Part shown: one piece after another, positions 8,908-17,137 of the stretch
How positions within the stretch are numbered: position 1 is the first letter of the stretch
Layout of the letters: every line of letters starts with the position of its first letter
Assembly: GCF_022288825.1 (NCBI RefSeq)
Contig: NZ_JAKOOW010000026.1
Location: 376-64,375, forward strand
Source of the DNA: Kingella pumchi
Lineage (GTDB): Bacteria; Pseudomonadota; Gammaproteobacteria; Burkholderiales; Neisseriaceae
DNA length: 64,000 nt
Direction of reading: 5' to 3'
The notes under the pieces: model-generated
The model's database searches: none
What the model saw: only the letters and a program-made list of their open reading frames with translations
What the model was told of the DNA's origin: nothing
Made by a program: the position numbers and the translations under genes

Positions 8908-10155
8908 ATGAAATCTCCAGCTTACAAACGCTATTCGGTATTGGTGTCCAGTACGGTGTCGTTCACCGTATGTTTCATGATTTGGATGATGTTTGCGGTG
9001 GTCGGTATTCCGATTAAAGCGCAACTGGGTTTGACCGAAGCCCAGTTTGGCCTGCTTACCGCCATTCCCGTGCTCTCCGGCTCGCTGGTGCGCGTGCCGC
9101 TGGGGATTCTTACCGACAAGTACGGCGGCCGCATTGTGATGTTTGTGCTGATGCTCGCCAGCGTGCCGTTTATTTTCCTGATGCAGTATGCCACCGAGTA
9201 TTGGCAGTTTCTCACCATCGGCCTGATTATGGGCTTGGCGGGCGGCTCGTTTTCGGTGGGCACGCCCTATGTCGCCCGCTGGTTTTCCAAAGAGCAGCAG
9301 GGCTTGGCGATGGGGATTTTCGGCGCGGGCAACGCGGGCAGTGCGCTCACCAAGCTGATTGCGCCGCAGCTGATCGCATGGTCGGCAGCGGCAGGCGCGG
9401 CCGCAGCGGCGTGGAAAATCGTGCCCAACGTGTATGCCGCGCTGATGCTGGCAACGGCGGTGTTGTTTTGGTTTACCAGCTACCACGACCCCAAACATCT
9501 CACCGATTCCAAAGTGAGCTTGAAGCAGCAGTTGGCCTTGCTTAAAGACCCCGGCGTTTTGCGCTACAGCCAGTATTACTCCGTGGTGTTCGGCGGTTAT
9601 GTCGGCTTGGCTTTGTGGATGACGCACTATTACGAAGGCGAATACGGCATGTCGCTGACCACCGCCGCGCTGCTGGCTGCCTGTTTTTCCCTGCCCGGCG
9701 GCGTGTTACGGGCTTTGGGCGGATGGCTGTCCGACAAATACGGCGCCTATAAGGTAACTTGGTATGTGATGTGGGTGCTGTGGGTGTGTTTCTTTATTCT
9801 CTCTTATCCGCCGACCGATTTTGTGATCAGCACCACGCAGGGCGCCAAGTCTTTCCATATCAGTTTGAACGTGGTGGTGTTTACCGTTTTGATGTTTGCC
9901 GCCGGTATTGCGATGGCGGTGGGCAAGGCTTCAGTATTCAAATTCGTCGCCAACGACTACCCCGACAACATCGGCGCGGTATCCGGCATTGTCGGCTTGG
10001 CCGGCGGCATGGGCGGTTTCCTGCTGCCGAGCATGTTCGGCTTTCTGCTCGATTACACCGGCATCCGCTCGACCGCCTTTATGCTGCTTTATGGCACCGT
10101 ATGCGTGTCGCTGGTGTGGATGCACTTTTCGTTTAAGCCCAACCGCGGGCAGTAG
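8908..10155 (+). CDS. narK: NarK1-type nitrate/nitrite transporter (MFS)
   Basis: Major facilitator protein of 415 aa with about 12 transmembrane segments. The nitrate signatures are present: GLAGGSFSVGTPYVARWF in the first half and GLAGGMGGFLLPSMFG in the second, with a conserved arginine in GSLVRVPLG (R62). It resembles the NarK1 subtype, usually regarded as a nitrate/proton symporter. It is followed by a second, divergent NarK, as in NarK1-NarK2 pairs of denitrifiers. Nitrate reductase genes (narGHJI) are not in the window; the molybdenum cofactor genes downstream fit supply of that enzyme. Confidence 0.9.
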   Translation: MKSPAYKRYSVLVSSTVSFTVCFMIWMMFAVVGIPIKAQLGLTEAQFGLLTAIPVLSGSLVRVPLGILTDKYGGRIVMFVLMLASVPFIFLMQYATEYWQFLTIGLIMGLAGGSFSVGTPYVARWFSKEQQGLAMGIFGAGNAGSALTKLIAPQLIAWSAAAGAAAAAWKIVPNVYAALMLATAVLFWFTSYHDPKHLTDSKVSLKQQLALLKDPGVLRYSQYYSVVFGGYVGLALWMTHYYEGEYGMSLTTAALLAACFSLPGGVLRALGGWLSDKYGAYKVTWYVMWVLWVCFFILSYPPTDFVISTTQGAKSFHISLNVVVFTVLMFAAGIAMAVGKASVFKFVANDYPDNIGAVSGIVGLAGGMGGFLLPSMFGFLLDYTGIRSTAFMLLYGTVCVSLVWMHFSFKPNRGQ

Positions 10156-10162
10156 CACAAAC

Positions 10163-10202
10163 AGGCAGCCTGAAAACCCCAAAAACGGTTTTCAGGCTGC
10201 CT
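10163..10202 (+). terminator. DUS-pair terminator between the narK genes
   Basis: AGGCAGCCTGAAAACC and GGTTTTCAGGCTGCCT, a stem of about 16 bp immediately after the narK1 stop. Confidence 0.85.
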
Positions 10203-10208
10203 GATGTA

Positions 10209-10220
10209 CTTTCAGACGGC
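10209..10220. repeat. AG/AT-dialect DUS, left-most copy
   Basis: CTTTCAGACGGC is the reverse complement of GCCGTCTGAAAG. It marks the left edge of the stretch (to about 23.1 kb) where the GCCGTCTGAA dialect co-occurs with AGGCAGCCTGAA. Confidence 0.85.
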
Positions 10221-10294
10221 TTATTACCGTTTTTCAAACTGCCGTTGTTTCAGGCTGCCTGAAACCAAAAATCCAACCCATTGAGGAGCAACCC

Positions 10295-11677
10295 ATGTCC
10301 CAACCCATCCAAGACTGGCGGCCGGAAGACCCGCAGTTCTGGCAGTCTACCGGCAAAAAAATCGCCAAACGCAACCTGCTGATTTCCATTCCCGCGCTGT
10401 TTCTGGCCTTTGCCATGTGGCAGGTGTGGAGCGTAACCACCCTGCGGCTCAACGGTATCGGCTTTCAGTTCACCAAAAACCAGCTTTTCTGGCTGACCGC
10501 CGTGCCTGCGCTGTCCGGCTCGGTATTGCGTGCCGTGTATTCGTTTATGGTGCCGATTTTCGGCGGCCGCCGTTGGACGGCGATTTCCACCGCCAGCCTG
10601 CTGCTGCCCGCCATCGGCATCGGCATGGCCGTGCAGGATACTTCCACCAGCTACGCCACCATGATTGTGCTCGCGCTGTTGTGCGGCTTTGGCGGCGGCA
10701 ACTTTTCATCGAGCATGGCCAACATCAGCTTTTTCTACCCGCGCTCGGAAAAAGGCACGGCGCTGGGCTTGAATGCGGGCTTGGGCAACTTGGGCGTATC
10801 GGCGGTGCAGTTTGTCGTGCCCATCGTGATTGCCGGCGGCCTGCTGGGCAGCTTGGGCGGCGAGCCGCAAACCTTTACCGACGAAACCGGCACCAGCCAA
10901 ATCTGGCTGCAAAACGCGGGTTTTGTGTGGGTGCCGGTTATTCTCGCCTCCGCGCTGGCCGCATGGTTCGGCATGGACGATTTGGCCTGCGCCAAAGCCA
11001 GTTTCAAAGACCAAGCCAGCATTTTCAAGCGCAAACACACCTGGCTGATGTGCGTCTTGTATTTGGGCACTTTCGGCTCGTTTCTCGGCTTTTCCGCAGG
11101 CTTTCCGCAGCTGGCCCAAACCCTGTTTCCGCACATCATTCTGATTAAATACATTTTCTGGGGGCCGCTCATCGGCGCGGTGATGCGCCCCATCGGCGGC
11201 TGGGTGGCCGACAAACTCGGCGGCGCGTTTATCACCAATATCGTCTTCGTCGGCATGATCGCAGGCACCGTCGGCGTACTCTCCTTCCTGCCCGACGCAA
11301 AGGGCAACGGCGGCAGCTTCTGGGGCTTTTTCTCCTGCTTTATGGTGCTGTTCGGACTGGCCGGTTTGGGCAACGGCTCGACCTTTATGCAGATGCCCGC
11401 CATTTTCAGCATTTTCCACAAAAACCGCGCCGAAGCAGGCCACACCGACCACGACACCGCAGGCCGCGACGCGCTGCGCGAATCGGCCGCCGTCGTCGGC
11501 TTTACCGCCGCGTTTGCCGGCTTTGGCGGCTTTTTCATTCCCACCAGCTACGGCCTCTCCATCAAAATGACCGACAGCGTCAATGCCGCCCTGTACCTGT
11601 TTATCGGCCTGTACGTCGTCTGCGCTGCGATTAACTGGTGGTACTACCTGCGCAAAAATGCCGAAACCAAGTGCTGA
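10295..11677 (+). CDS. narK2: NarK2-type nitrate/nitrite transporter (MFS)
   Basis: Second nitrate/nitrite porter, 460 aa. It has a soluble N-terminal extension and the NarK2 signature GFGGGNFSSSMANISFFYP; the second-half motif is GFGGFFIPTSYG. GAGGAG precedes the ATG by 7 nt. A large loop and an insert (FHKNRAEAGHTDHDTAGRD) precede the last helices. NarK2 types are generally considered nitrate/nitrite antiporters, so the pair could import nitrate and export nitrite. Substrate direction is inferred from family knowledge. Confidence 0.9.
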   Translation: MSQPIQDWRPEDPQFWQSTGKKIAKRNLLISIPALFLAFAMWQVWSVTTLRLNGIGFQFTKNQLFWLTAVPALSGSVLRAVYSFMVPIFGGRRWTAISTASLLLPAIGIGMAVQDTSTSYATMIVLALLCGFGGGNFSSSMANISFFYPRSEKGTALGLNAGLGNLGVSAVQFVVPIVIAGGLLGSLGGEPQTFTDETGTSQIWLQNAGFVWVPVILASALAAWFGMDDLACAKASFKDQASIFKRKHTWLMCVLYLGTFGSFLGFSAGFPQLAQTLFPHIILIKYIFWGPLIGAVMRPIGGWVADKLGGAFITNIVFVGMIAGTVGVLSFLPDAKGNGGSFWGFFSCFMVLFGLAGLGNGSTFMQMPAIFSIFHKNRAEAGHTDHDTAGRDALRESAAVVGFTAAFAGFGGFFIPTSYGLSIKMTDSVNAALYLFIGLYVVCAAINWWYYLRKNAETKC

Positions 11678-12200
11678 CGGACAAGGCAGACTGAAAAACC
11701 GTTGCGATATTTTCAGGCTGCTATGAACTCCCTCTCCCGCTTGCGGGGGAGGGAATCAAGCGGCAGACTGTTCAGACGGTCTTACGCCGCCCAAGCTCAA
11801 CCAAGCAGCCTGAAAGGCCGTTTGAAACCCCAAACCCACCCGCACGAAAGCACAAGTAGGGCGTGCGGCCAAGCGCATCGCCGTTGCCCAACGGTTGCTC
11901 CTAGGGGGCTGTTGACAATTGGTTTGCGAAGCGGATTTTTTGTCGGAAAGCGGCAGATGCAAGGCGAAAACGCGAGCCAATGCTGCCCATTGGCGAGTGT
12001 TTTCAACGTGGCAGATGCCGTTTTACGGCGAAAAAGCTGCCGCAATACCAAATGTCAACAGCCCCTAATTCACGATGCCCCGCACGCCCTACCTGTGTTT
12101 TTGCTTTCAGGCTGCCTAACCAGCTTTTTAGACGGCCTAAACCGCCACAAAGCAGTCTGAGACCCCAAACCCGCCACAAAACCGCAAAAGGAACACCCCA
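11678..12200. other. repeat-rich intergenic region between narK2 and moeA
   Basis: 523 bp with no convincing gene. Contents: DUS of both dialects (one degenerate GACGGTC copy near 11772), a short CCCTCTCCCGCTTGCGGGGGAGGG palindrome (11730-11753), a CCGTTGCCCAACGG hairpin (11881-11894), the 162-bp MITE-like element, and the moeA ribosome binding site (AAGGA at 12187-12191). Confidence 0.7.
11904..12065. mobile_element. 162-bp MITE-like element with TA flanks
   Basis: The ends are imperfect inverted repeats: GGGGCTGTTGACAATTGGT on the left, and the right end read in reverse as GGGGCTGTTGACATTTGGT. Similarity continues inward for roughly 20 more bases. The centre is a nested hairpin with GAAAAC/GTTTTC outside GCCAATG/CATTGGC. 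The dinucleotide TA flanks both sides, as expected for an element that duplicates TA. It has no coding capacity. It is not a Correia element. Confidence 0.7.
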
Positions 12201-13430
12201 ATGGCACTCACCCCCGTTCACGAACTGCAAACCCTGATTCGCGACAAAATCGCCGACCATCCCCAGCCGCTCGAAACCGAAACCGTGCACGTGGCCGCCG
12301 CCGTCGGCCGCGTTCTTGCCCAAGACATCGTCTCCGCCGTCAACATCCCCCCCGCCGACATCTCGGCGATGGACGGCTACGCCCTGCAATCGGCTGCAAA
12401 CGCAGGCAGCGAGTGGGCAGTGGTGGGCGAATCCGTGGCCGGACAAGCCTTTTCAGGCTGCCTGCTAAAAGGCGCGTGCGTGCGGATTATGACCGGCGCG
12501 GTTGTTCCCGACGACTGCAACACCGTCATTATTCAAGAAAACGTCAGCCTTTCAGATGGCCGCATCACATTGGCAAAAGACGTGTCCGAAGGCGCAAACA
12601 TCCGCCGCAAAGGCGAAGAAATCGCCGCCGGCGACACCGTGCTTACCGCCGGACGCATCCTGCGCGAAGCCGACATCATGCTCCTGGCCGCGCTCGGTTA
12701 CGGCGAAGTGCCCGTACACCGCAAAATCCGCGTCGCCCTGCTCTCCAGCGGCAACGAACTTTTAGAACCCGGCGAACCCGATACCGGCCGCGACGACCAA
12801 ATCTACGACAGCAACCGCGCCATGCTCGCCGCCCGCCTCGCCCGCCTGCCCGTCGAAATCATCGACTTCAAACAAGTCGGCGACGATTTGGAAGACATCC
12901 TGCACGTCTTCGACGAAGTCATCCGCACCGCCGACGTACTCATCACCACCGGCGGCGTATCCGTAGGCGACTACGACTTCATGCGTACCGCCGTCGAGCG
13001 CGTCGGTAGCGTCCACCACTACAAAGTCGCCCTCAAACCCGGCAAACCCTTCGTCTTCGGCCGCATGATGAAAACCTGGTTTTTCGGAATGCCGGGCAAC
13101 CCCGTTTCCGGCTTTGTCGGCTTCGACATCTTCCTTAAAGCCGCGCTGTGGCAGATTTGCGGCGCGGCCGATATTCCCCAACCGCTGCGCTTTAACGCCG
13201 TATTGAGCGAACCCGTTACCAAAAACCACAGCCGCATGGACATCCAGCGCGGCATCATCGAGCGCCAAGCCGACGGCACATGGCACGCCCGCCCCTGCGG
13301 CAGCCAGGATTCGCACCGCATCCTGCAAGTCTCCCGCGCCAACGCCTATCTGGTCATCCCCGCCGAAAGCGGCTCGCTTGAAGCAGGCGAAAGCGTAACC
13401 GTGCAGCCCTTTGCCGACGCGTTTTTATAA
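12201..13430 (+). CDS. moeA: molybdopterin molybdenumtransferase MoeA
   Basis: MoeA, 409 aa, inserts molybdate into adenylylated molybdopterin. AMDGYA (56-61), the TTGGVSVGDYDF active-site loop (249-260) and GMPGNPVSG are intact, and the C-terminal beta-barrel domain is complete. It is the first gene of a plus-strand molybdenum cofactor cluster that continues to 18.3 kb. A DUS (GCCTTTTCAGGCTGCCTG) is embedded in the coding sequence at 12448-12465 and encodes AFSGCL. The upstream gap carries a MITE-like element. Confidence 0.96.
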   Translation: MALTPVHELQTLIRDKIADHPQPLETETVHVAAAVGRVLAQDIVSAVNIPPADISAMDGYALQSAANAGSEWAVVGESVAGQAFSGCLLKGACVRIMTGAVVPDDCNTVIIQENVSLSDGRITLAKDVSEGANIRRKGEEIAAGDTVLTAGRILREADIMLLAALGYGEVPVHRKIRVALLSSGNELLEPGEPDTGRDDQIYDSNRAMLAARLARLPVEIIDFKQVGDDLEDILHVFDEVIRTADVLITTGGVSVGDYDFMRTAVERVGSVHHYKVALKPGKPFVFGRMMKTWFFGMPGNPVSGFVGFDIFLKAALWQICGAADIPQPLRFNAVLSEPVTKNHSRMDIQRGIIERQADGTWHARPCGSQDSHRILQVSRANAYLVIPAESGSLEAGESVTVQPFADAFL

Positions 13431-13646
13431 GGAATTTATAAGCATGGGGGCAGGGCAGGGTACAATACGCCCCGCAGTTTCAGGCTGCCTTTGCCAAACA
13501 GGGCAGGGCAGCCTGAAAAATCAGAAAGGCCGTCTGAAACCCGTAGGCCGGATACCCGTATCCGACAGCCGCCCGCAAGGCGGCAAAAGGCAGCCTGAAA
13601 CCCCGAAACCGCTGCCCGCAACGGCGACGCAAGACAAAGGAAAACC
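13431..13646. repeat. moeA-racemase spacer with DUS of both dialects and a GTAGGYCGGATAC repeat
   Basis: The spacer contains AGGCTGCC and GGCAGCCTGAAAA (kingDUS), GGCCGTCTGAAA at 13529-13540, and one copy of the GTAGGCCGGATAC...GTATCCGACA repeat at 13543-13567. Confidence 0.75.
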
Positions 13647-14345
13647 ATGAAAACCATCGGCATCATCGGCGGCATGAGCCCCGAAAGCACCGTGCTGTAC
13701 TATCAGGCCATCAACCGCGAAACCAATCGCAGGCTCGGCGGCAACCGCAGCGCGGACATCGTGATGCACAGCGTCGATTTTGAAGAAATCGTCCGGCTGC
13801 AAAAAAGCGGCGACTGGGCAGCGGCAGGCCGCGTGCTGGCGGCAAGCGCGGCCAAACTCGAAACCGCAGGCGCGGATCTGCTGCTCTTGGCCACCAACAC
13901 CATGCACAAAGTCGCCCCCGCCATCGAAGCCGCCGTCAAGATTCCGCTGCTGCACATCGTCGATGCCACCGCCGCCGCAGTCAAACGGCAAGGCTTGGAC
14001 ACCGTCGGCCTGCTCGGCACCCGCTTTACCATGAGCGACGGCTTCTACACCGAACGCATGGCCGCGCAGGGCGTGCAAACCCTGGTGCCGGGCGGCGCGG
14101 AACAAGACGAAATCCACCGCATTATTTTTGAAGAACTGTGCCTGAACCAAATCAAGAGCGAGTCGGCGGCGTATTTCCACAACGCGATAGGCCGTCTGAA
14201 AGACGCGGGCGCACAAGGCGTGATACTCGGCTGCACCGAAATCTGCCTGATCGCAAACGAAGAAAGCAGCCCGCTGCCCGTGTTCGACAGCACCGCCATC
14301 CACGCGCTCGCGGCCGTGGACTCGGCCTTGGCGCAGGCAGCCTGA
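13647..14345 (+). CDS. YgeA-like L-aspartate/glutamate racemase family protein
   Basis: Aspartate/glutamate racemase family, 232 aa, beginning MKTIGIIGGMSPEST. The first catalytic Cys of the family (CNTxH) is replaced by threonine in ATNTMH (T83), while the second Cys is kept in GCTEI (C196). This Thr/Cys pair is the one described for E. coli YgeA, an L-aspartate/L-glutamate-specific racemase, so it need not mean loss of function. The C-terminus AQAA-stop is encoded by a DUS. A GCCGTCTGAA copy also lies inside the gene (14191-14200). The link to its molybdenum cofactor neighbours is unknown. Confidence 0.85.
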   Translation: MKTIGIIGGMSPESTVLYYQAINRETNRRLGGNRSADIVMHSVDFEEIVRLQKSGDWAAAGRVLAASAAKLETAGADLLLLATNTMHKVAPAIEAAVKIPLLHIVDATAAAVKRQGLDTVGLLGTRFTMSDGFYTERMAAQGVQTLVPGGAEQDEIHRIIFEELCLNQIKSESAAYFHNAIGRLKDAGAQGVILGCTEICLIANEESSPLPVFDSTAIHALAAVDSALAQAA

Positions 14346-14558
14346 AACCGTAGGTCGGATACCTGTATCCGACAGCCGTTTGCAAAACGGCAAAAGGCCG
14401 TCTGAAAAGCAGCCTGAAACCTTAAATGCCGTCATTGCCACGCACACAGTTGCCAAACACATAAAGGCAGCCTGAAAGCCGCCAAAGGCCGTCTGAAAAA
14501 CAAAAAAAGCAGCCTGAAAACCCCAAACCACCCCACCCGCACACCCCCGAGACACGCC
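14346..14558. repeat. racemase-moaA spacer with mixed DUS and a GTAGGTCGGATAC repeat
   Basis: A second copy of the 25-bp GTAGGTCGGATACCTGTATCCGAC repeat lies at 14350-14374. Two GGCCGTCTGAAAA and at least three GCAGCCTGAAA sequences follow, alternating between dialects. Confidence 0.75.
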
Positions 14559-15545
14559 ATGAACAACACCGCCCCGCTTACCGACCCCTTCAACCGTCGT
14601 CTGAGCTATTTGCGCCTGTCCGTTACCGACCTGTGCAACTACCGCTGCACCTACTGCCTGCCCGACGGCTACCAGGGCAAGGCCAAGCCCGACGAAATGT
14701 CGCTTGCCGAAATCGAAACGCTGGTCAACACCTTTGCCCGCTGCGGCACGCGCAAAATCCGCATCACCGGCGGTGAGCCGACCCTGCGCCGCGATTTGGC
14801 CGACATCATCGCCGCCTGCAAAGCCGCGCCCGAAATCGAAAACGTCGCCCTGACTACCAATGCATTTAGACTTGGCAAACTCTTTCCCGCCTACCGCGCG
14901 GCCGGCCTCGACAAACTCAACATCAGCATCGACAGCTTCGACCCCGAAGTGTTTTACGAAATTACCGGCAAACGCGAGTGCAGCAACATCCTGCGCGACC
15001 TTGACGCCATTCTCGAGAGCGGTTTTTACGGCATCAAAATCAACACTCTGCTGCTGCGCCGCTACGCCGAACGCACCCTGGCCGACGCGCTCGATTTTGT
15101 TAAACACCGCCCCGTAACCCTGCGCTTTATCGAGCTGATGCAAACCGGCGACAACCTCGGTTTCTTCAACAGCCAGCACCTTTCCGCCGCCAAAATCGAA
15201 CGCGGCCTGCAAGAGCAGGGCTGGCAGCTTATGCCGCGCCTGCCGCATGCCGGCCCCGCGCGCGAATACTTCCACCGCGATTTTGCCGGCAGCATCGGCT
15301 TTATCGCCCCCTACAGCGAAGACTTTTGCAAAAGCTGCAACCGCCTGCGCGTGACCGCCCAAGGCAAAATGCACCTGTGCCTGTTCGGCGGCATCGCCTA
15401 CGATTTGCGCGACTATCTGAAAAACCAAGATTCAGACGGCCTGCAACGCTATCTTTACGAAACCGTCGCCCAAAAACCCGAACACCATTACCTGCACGAC
15501 AAAAAAGTCGGCCTGATTACCAACCTGTCCATGACCGGAGGCTAA
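14559..15545 (+). CDS. moaA: GTP 3',8-cyclase MoaA
   Basis: Radical SAM enzyme, 328 aa, catalyses the first step of molybdopterin synthesis from GTP. The radical SAM cluster ligands are C26, C30 and C33 (CNYRCTYC). The substrate-side cluster uses C257, C260 and C274 (FCKSCNR ... LCLF). ITGGEPTLR and the essential C-terminal Gly-Gly (SMTGG) are present. Only 3 nt separate its stop from the moaB/mog start. moaC, moaD and moaE are not in the window. Confidence 0.96.
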   Translation: MNNTAPLTDPFNRRLSYLRLSVTDLCNYRCTYCLPDGYQGKAKPDEMSLAEIETLVNTFARCGTRKIRITGGEPTLRRDLADIIAACKAAPEIENVALTTNAFRLGKLFPAYRAAGLDKLNISIDSFDPEVFYEITGKRECSNILRDLDAILESGFYGIKINTLLLRRYAERTLADALDFVKHRPVTLRFIELMQTGDNLGFFNSQHLSAAKIERGLQEQGWQLMPRLPHAGPAREYFHRDFAGSIGFIAPYSEDFCKSCNRLRVTAQGKMHLCLFGGIAYDLRDYLKNQDSDGLQRYLYETVAQKPEHHYLHDKKVGLITNLSMTGG

Positions 15546-15548
15546 ACC

Positions 15549-16073
15549 ATGCACAAAGCCGCACCCGAATTCCGCCCTTTAAACATCCGCATCCTCACCG
15601 CCAGCGACACCCGCAAAGCCGCCGACGACAAAAGCGGCGACTATCTGGCCGAAGCCCTGCAAGGCGCAGGCCACATTTTGCAAGGCCGCCAAATCTGCCG
15701 CGACGAAAAATACGACATCCGCGCCGCCGCATCCGCCGCCATCGCCGACCCCGCCGTCGAAGTATTGCTCATCACCGGCGGCACCGGCATGTTTGAGCGC
15801 GACATCACCCCCGACGCGGTAGAAATCCTGTTCGACCGCAGCATTCCCGGTTTCGGCGAAGTGTTCCGCGCCGTTTCCATGCAGGAAATCGGCCTGTCCA
15901 CCATCCAATCCCGCGCAACCGCCGGCATCGCCAACCGCACCCTGATCTTCTGCCTGCCCGGCTCCCCCGGTGCCTGCCGCACCGCCTGGGAACAAGTCAT
16001 CGCCCCCCAACTCGACCCCCGCATCAACAGCTGCGGCTTCACCCGCGTGTTTAATGCGTGGGATAAAGCCTGA
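15549..16073 (+). CDS. moaB: MoaB/Mog-family molybdopterin adenylyltransferase
   Basis: Protein of 174 aa in the MoaB/Mog family, which adenylylates molybdopterin before MoeA acts. The signatures are LLITGGTGMFERDITPDA (73-90) and LPGSPGA. It is translationally close to moaA. The family covers both active Mog and MoaB proteins and I cannot separate them with certainty; in this context a cofactor role is very likely. Confidence 0.88.
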   Translation: MHKAAPEFRPLNIRILTASDTRKAADDKSGDYLAEALQGAGHILQGRQICRDEKYDIRAAASAAIADPAVEVLLITGGTGMFERDITPDAVEILFDRSIPGFGEVFRAVSMQEIGLSTIQSRATAGIANRTLIFCLPGSPGACRTAWEQVIAPQLDPRINSCGFTRVFNAWDKA

Positions 16074-16135
16074 GATTTTCAGACGGCCTGTTGCCAAAGC
16101 AGCCTGAAAACCGTTTACACCAAAGGAGAGAAAAA

Positions 16136-16924
16136 TTGGGATTTTTCGACAAACTTTTCGGCAAAAAACGTGCTGCCGAACCGGTATCTTTCGTTCGGGA
16201 AGACAACGAGCAAATTCGGCAGGCAGCCGAAAAAGCACGCGAGACATTCAAATATTTCTGGCGTGAGTATTACTGGGAACAGCGCCGTATCGTCAAAGGG
16301 CTCAGCCATGCTGCAGTAAAAGCTCCGTTTTCTCAGGAAATCAAGGGAGTTATCGAAACCGAATACATGTGGCTGGACGATATTTACTTTGACGGCGTCA
16401 ATATCAGCGGCACCTTAATCAACCAGCCGAATATTCTTACCATCGTTCGGAAAGGCGAGCGCATTACCGATCTGCCCTACCGCGAAATTACCGACTGGCT
16501 GCTGGCCTACGGTAAAAAAACCTGCGGCGGTTTCGGCATACAGGCGCTGCGCGCGCAGATGGACGAGCAAGAGCGCCGTGCCCATGATGAAGCCTGTGGG
16601 CTGGATTTCGGCGACGGCCAAAACGTGCTGCTGGCCATCGGTCAGGAAGAGCATCCCGAATACCTTGAGCAGCATCCGGCCGACATCAATATGTCCCCCG
16701 GCCTGCGCGATTATTTGGACAAACATCCCGCAGCGGCCAATGAAGCCGATGAAAACGGCCAAACCATGCTGCACCACGCCGCCATCGCCGGTAATGCACA
16801 GAGCGTGCGCGTGCTGCTGGAGATGGGCGCCAATCCCCGGCTGCGCGACGCGCGCGGCAACACCGCGGCCGATTACGCCAAAGAAATCGGCTGGCCGCAG
16901 CTGGCGAATATTTTGAATCAGTAA
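16136..16924 (+). CDS. DUF2314-ankyrin protein
   Basis: Protein of about 262 aa. The TTG at 16136 is preferred because AAAGGAGAG ends 6 nt upstream; it gives MGFFDKLFGKKRAAEP. The middle region resembles DUF2314 (TIVRKGERITDLPYREITDW, then GGFGIQALR). The C-terminus holds about two ankyrin repeats (GQTMLHHAAIAGNAQSVRVL, GNTAADYAKEIG). No signal peptide or membrane segment was seen. DUF2314 has no defined function. It sits inside the molybdenum cofactor cluster, between moaB and mobA, without a known role there. Confidence 0.75.
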   Translation: MGFFDKLFGKKRAAEPVSFVREDNEQIRQAAEKARETFKYFWREYYWEQRRIVKGLSHAAVKAPFSQEIKGVIETEYMWLDDIYFDGVNISGTLINQPNILTIVRKGERITDLPYREITDWLLAYGKKTCGGFGIQALRAQMDEQERRAHDEACGLDFGDGQNVLLAIGQEEHPEYLEQHPADINMSPGLRDYLDKHPAAANEADENGQTMLHHAAIAGNAQSVRVLLEMGANPRLRDARGNTAADYAKEIGWPQLANILNQ

Positions 16925-16927
16925 GGC

Positions 16928-16992
16928 AGCTTGGGTTGTCGAACCCAACATCCCGTATGCTTCAAAAACCGTTGGATCCCGACCCAAGCTAC
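16928..16992. repeat. GCTTGGGT-type dispersed repeat, copy 1
   Basis: About 65 bp bounded by AGCTTGGGT and ACCCAAGCT, with an internal TTGGGTTGTCGAACCCAA palindrome. A second copy lies at 44583-44649. Confidence 0.65.
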
Positions 16993-17051
16993 CGGCTTTC
17001 AGGCTGCTTTTTCAGACGGCCGCAAAGCAGCCTGAAACCTTAAACACCGTC

Positions 17052-17071
17052 ATTCCCGCGCAGGCGGGAAT
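17052..17071. repeat. dRS3 repeat
   Basis: ATTCCCGCGCAGGCGGGAAT fits the neisserial dRS3 format ATTCCC-N8-GGGAAT exactly. Confidence 0.85.
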
Positions 17072-17137
17072 CTTCTCCGACCCCAGCACACGGTGAAACA
17101 GCATGGCTAAAGGCCGTCTGATCCCGCCCCGCACACC

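Noticed and set aside
11904..12065. Correia (CREE/NEMIS) element
   Set aside because: The ends lack the TATAGTGGATTAA terminal repeat; it is a different element.
13521..15428. 635-codon open frame on the minus strand across the racemase and moaA genes
   Set aside because: It is antisense to two genes with clear catalytic motifs, is of low-complexity Ala/Gly/Val composition, and is typical of GC-rich shadow frames.
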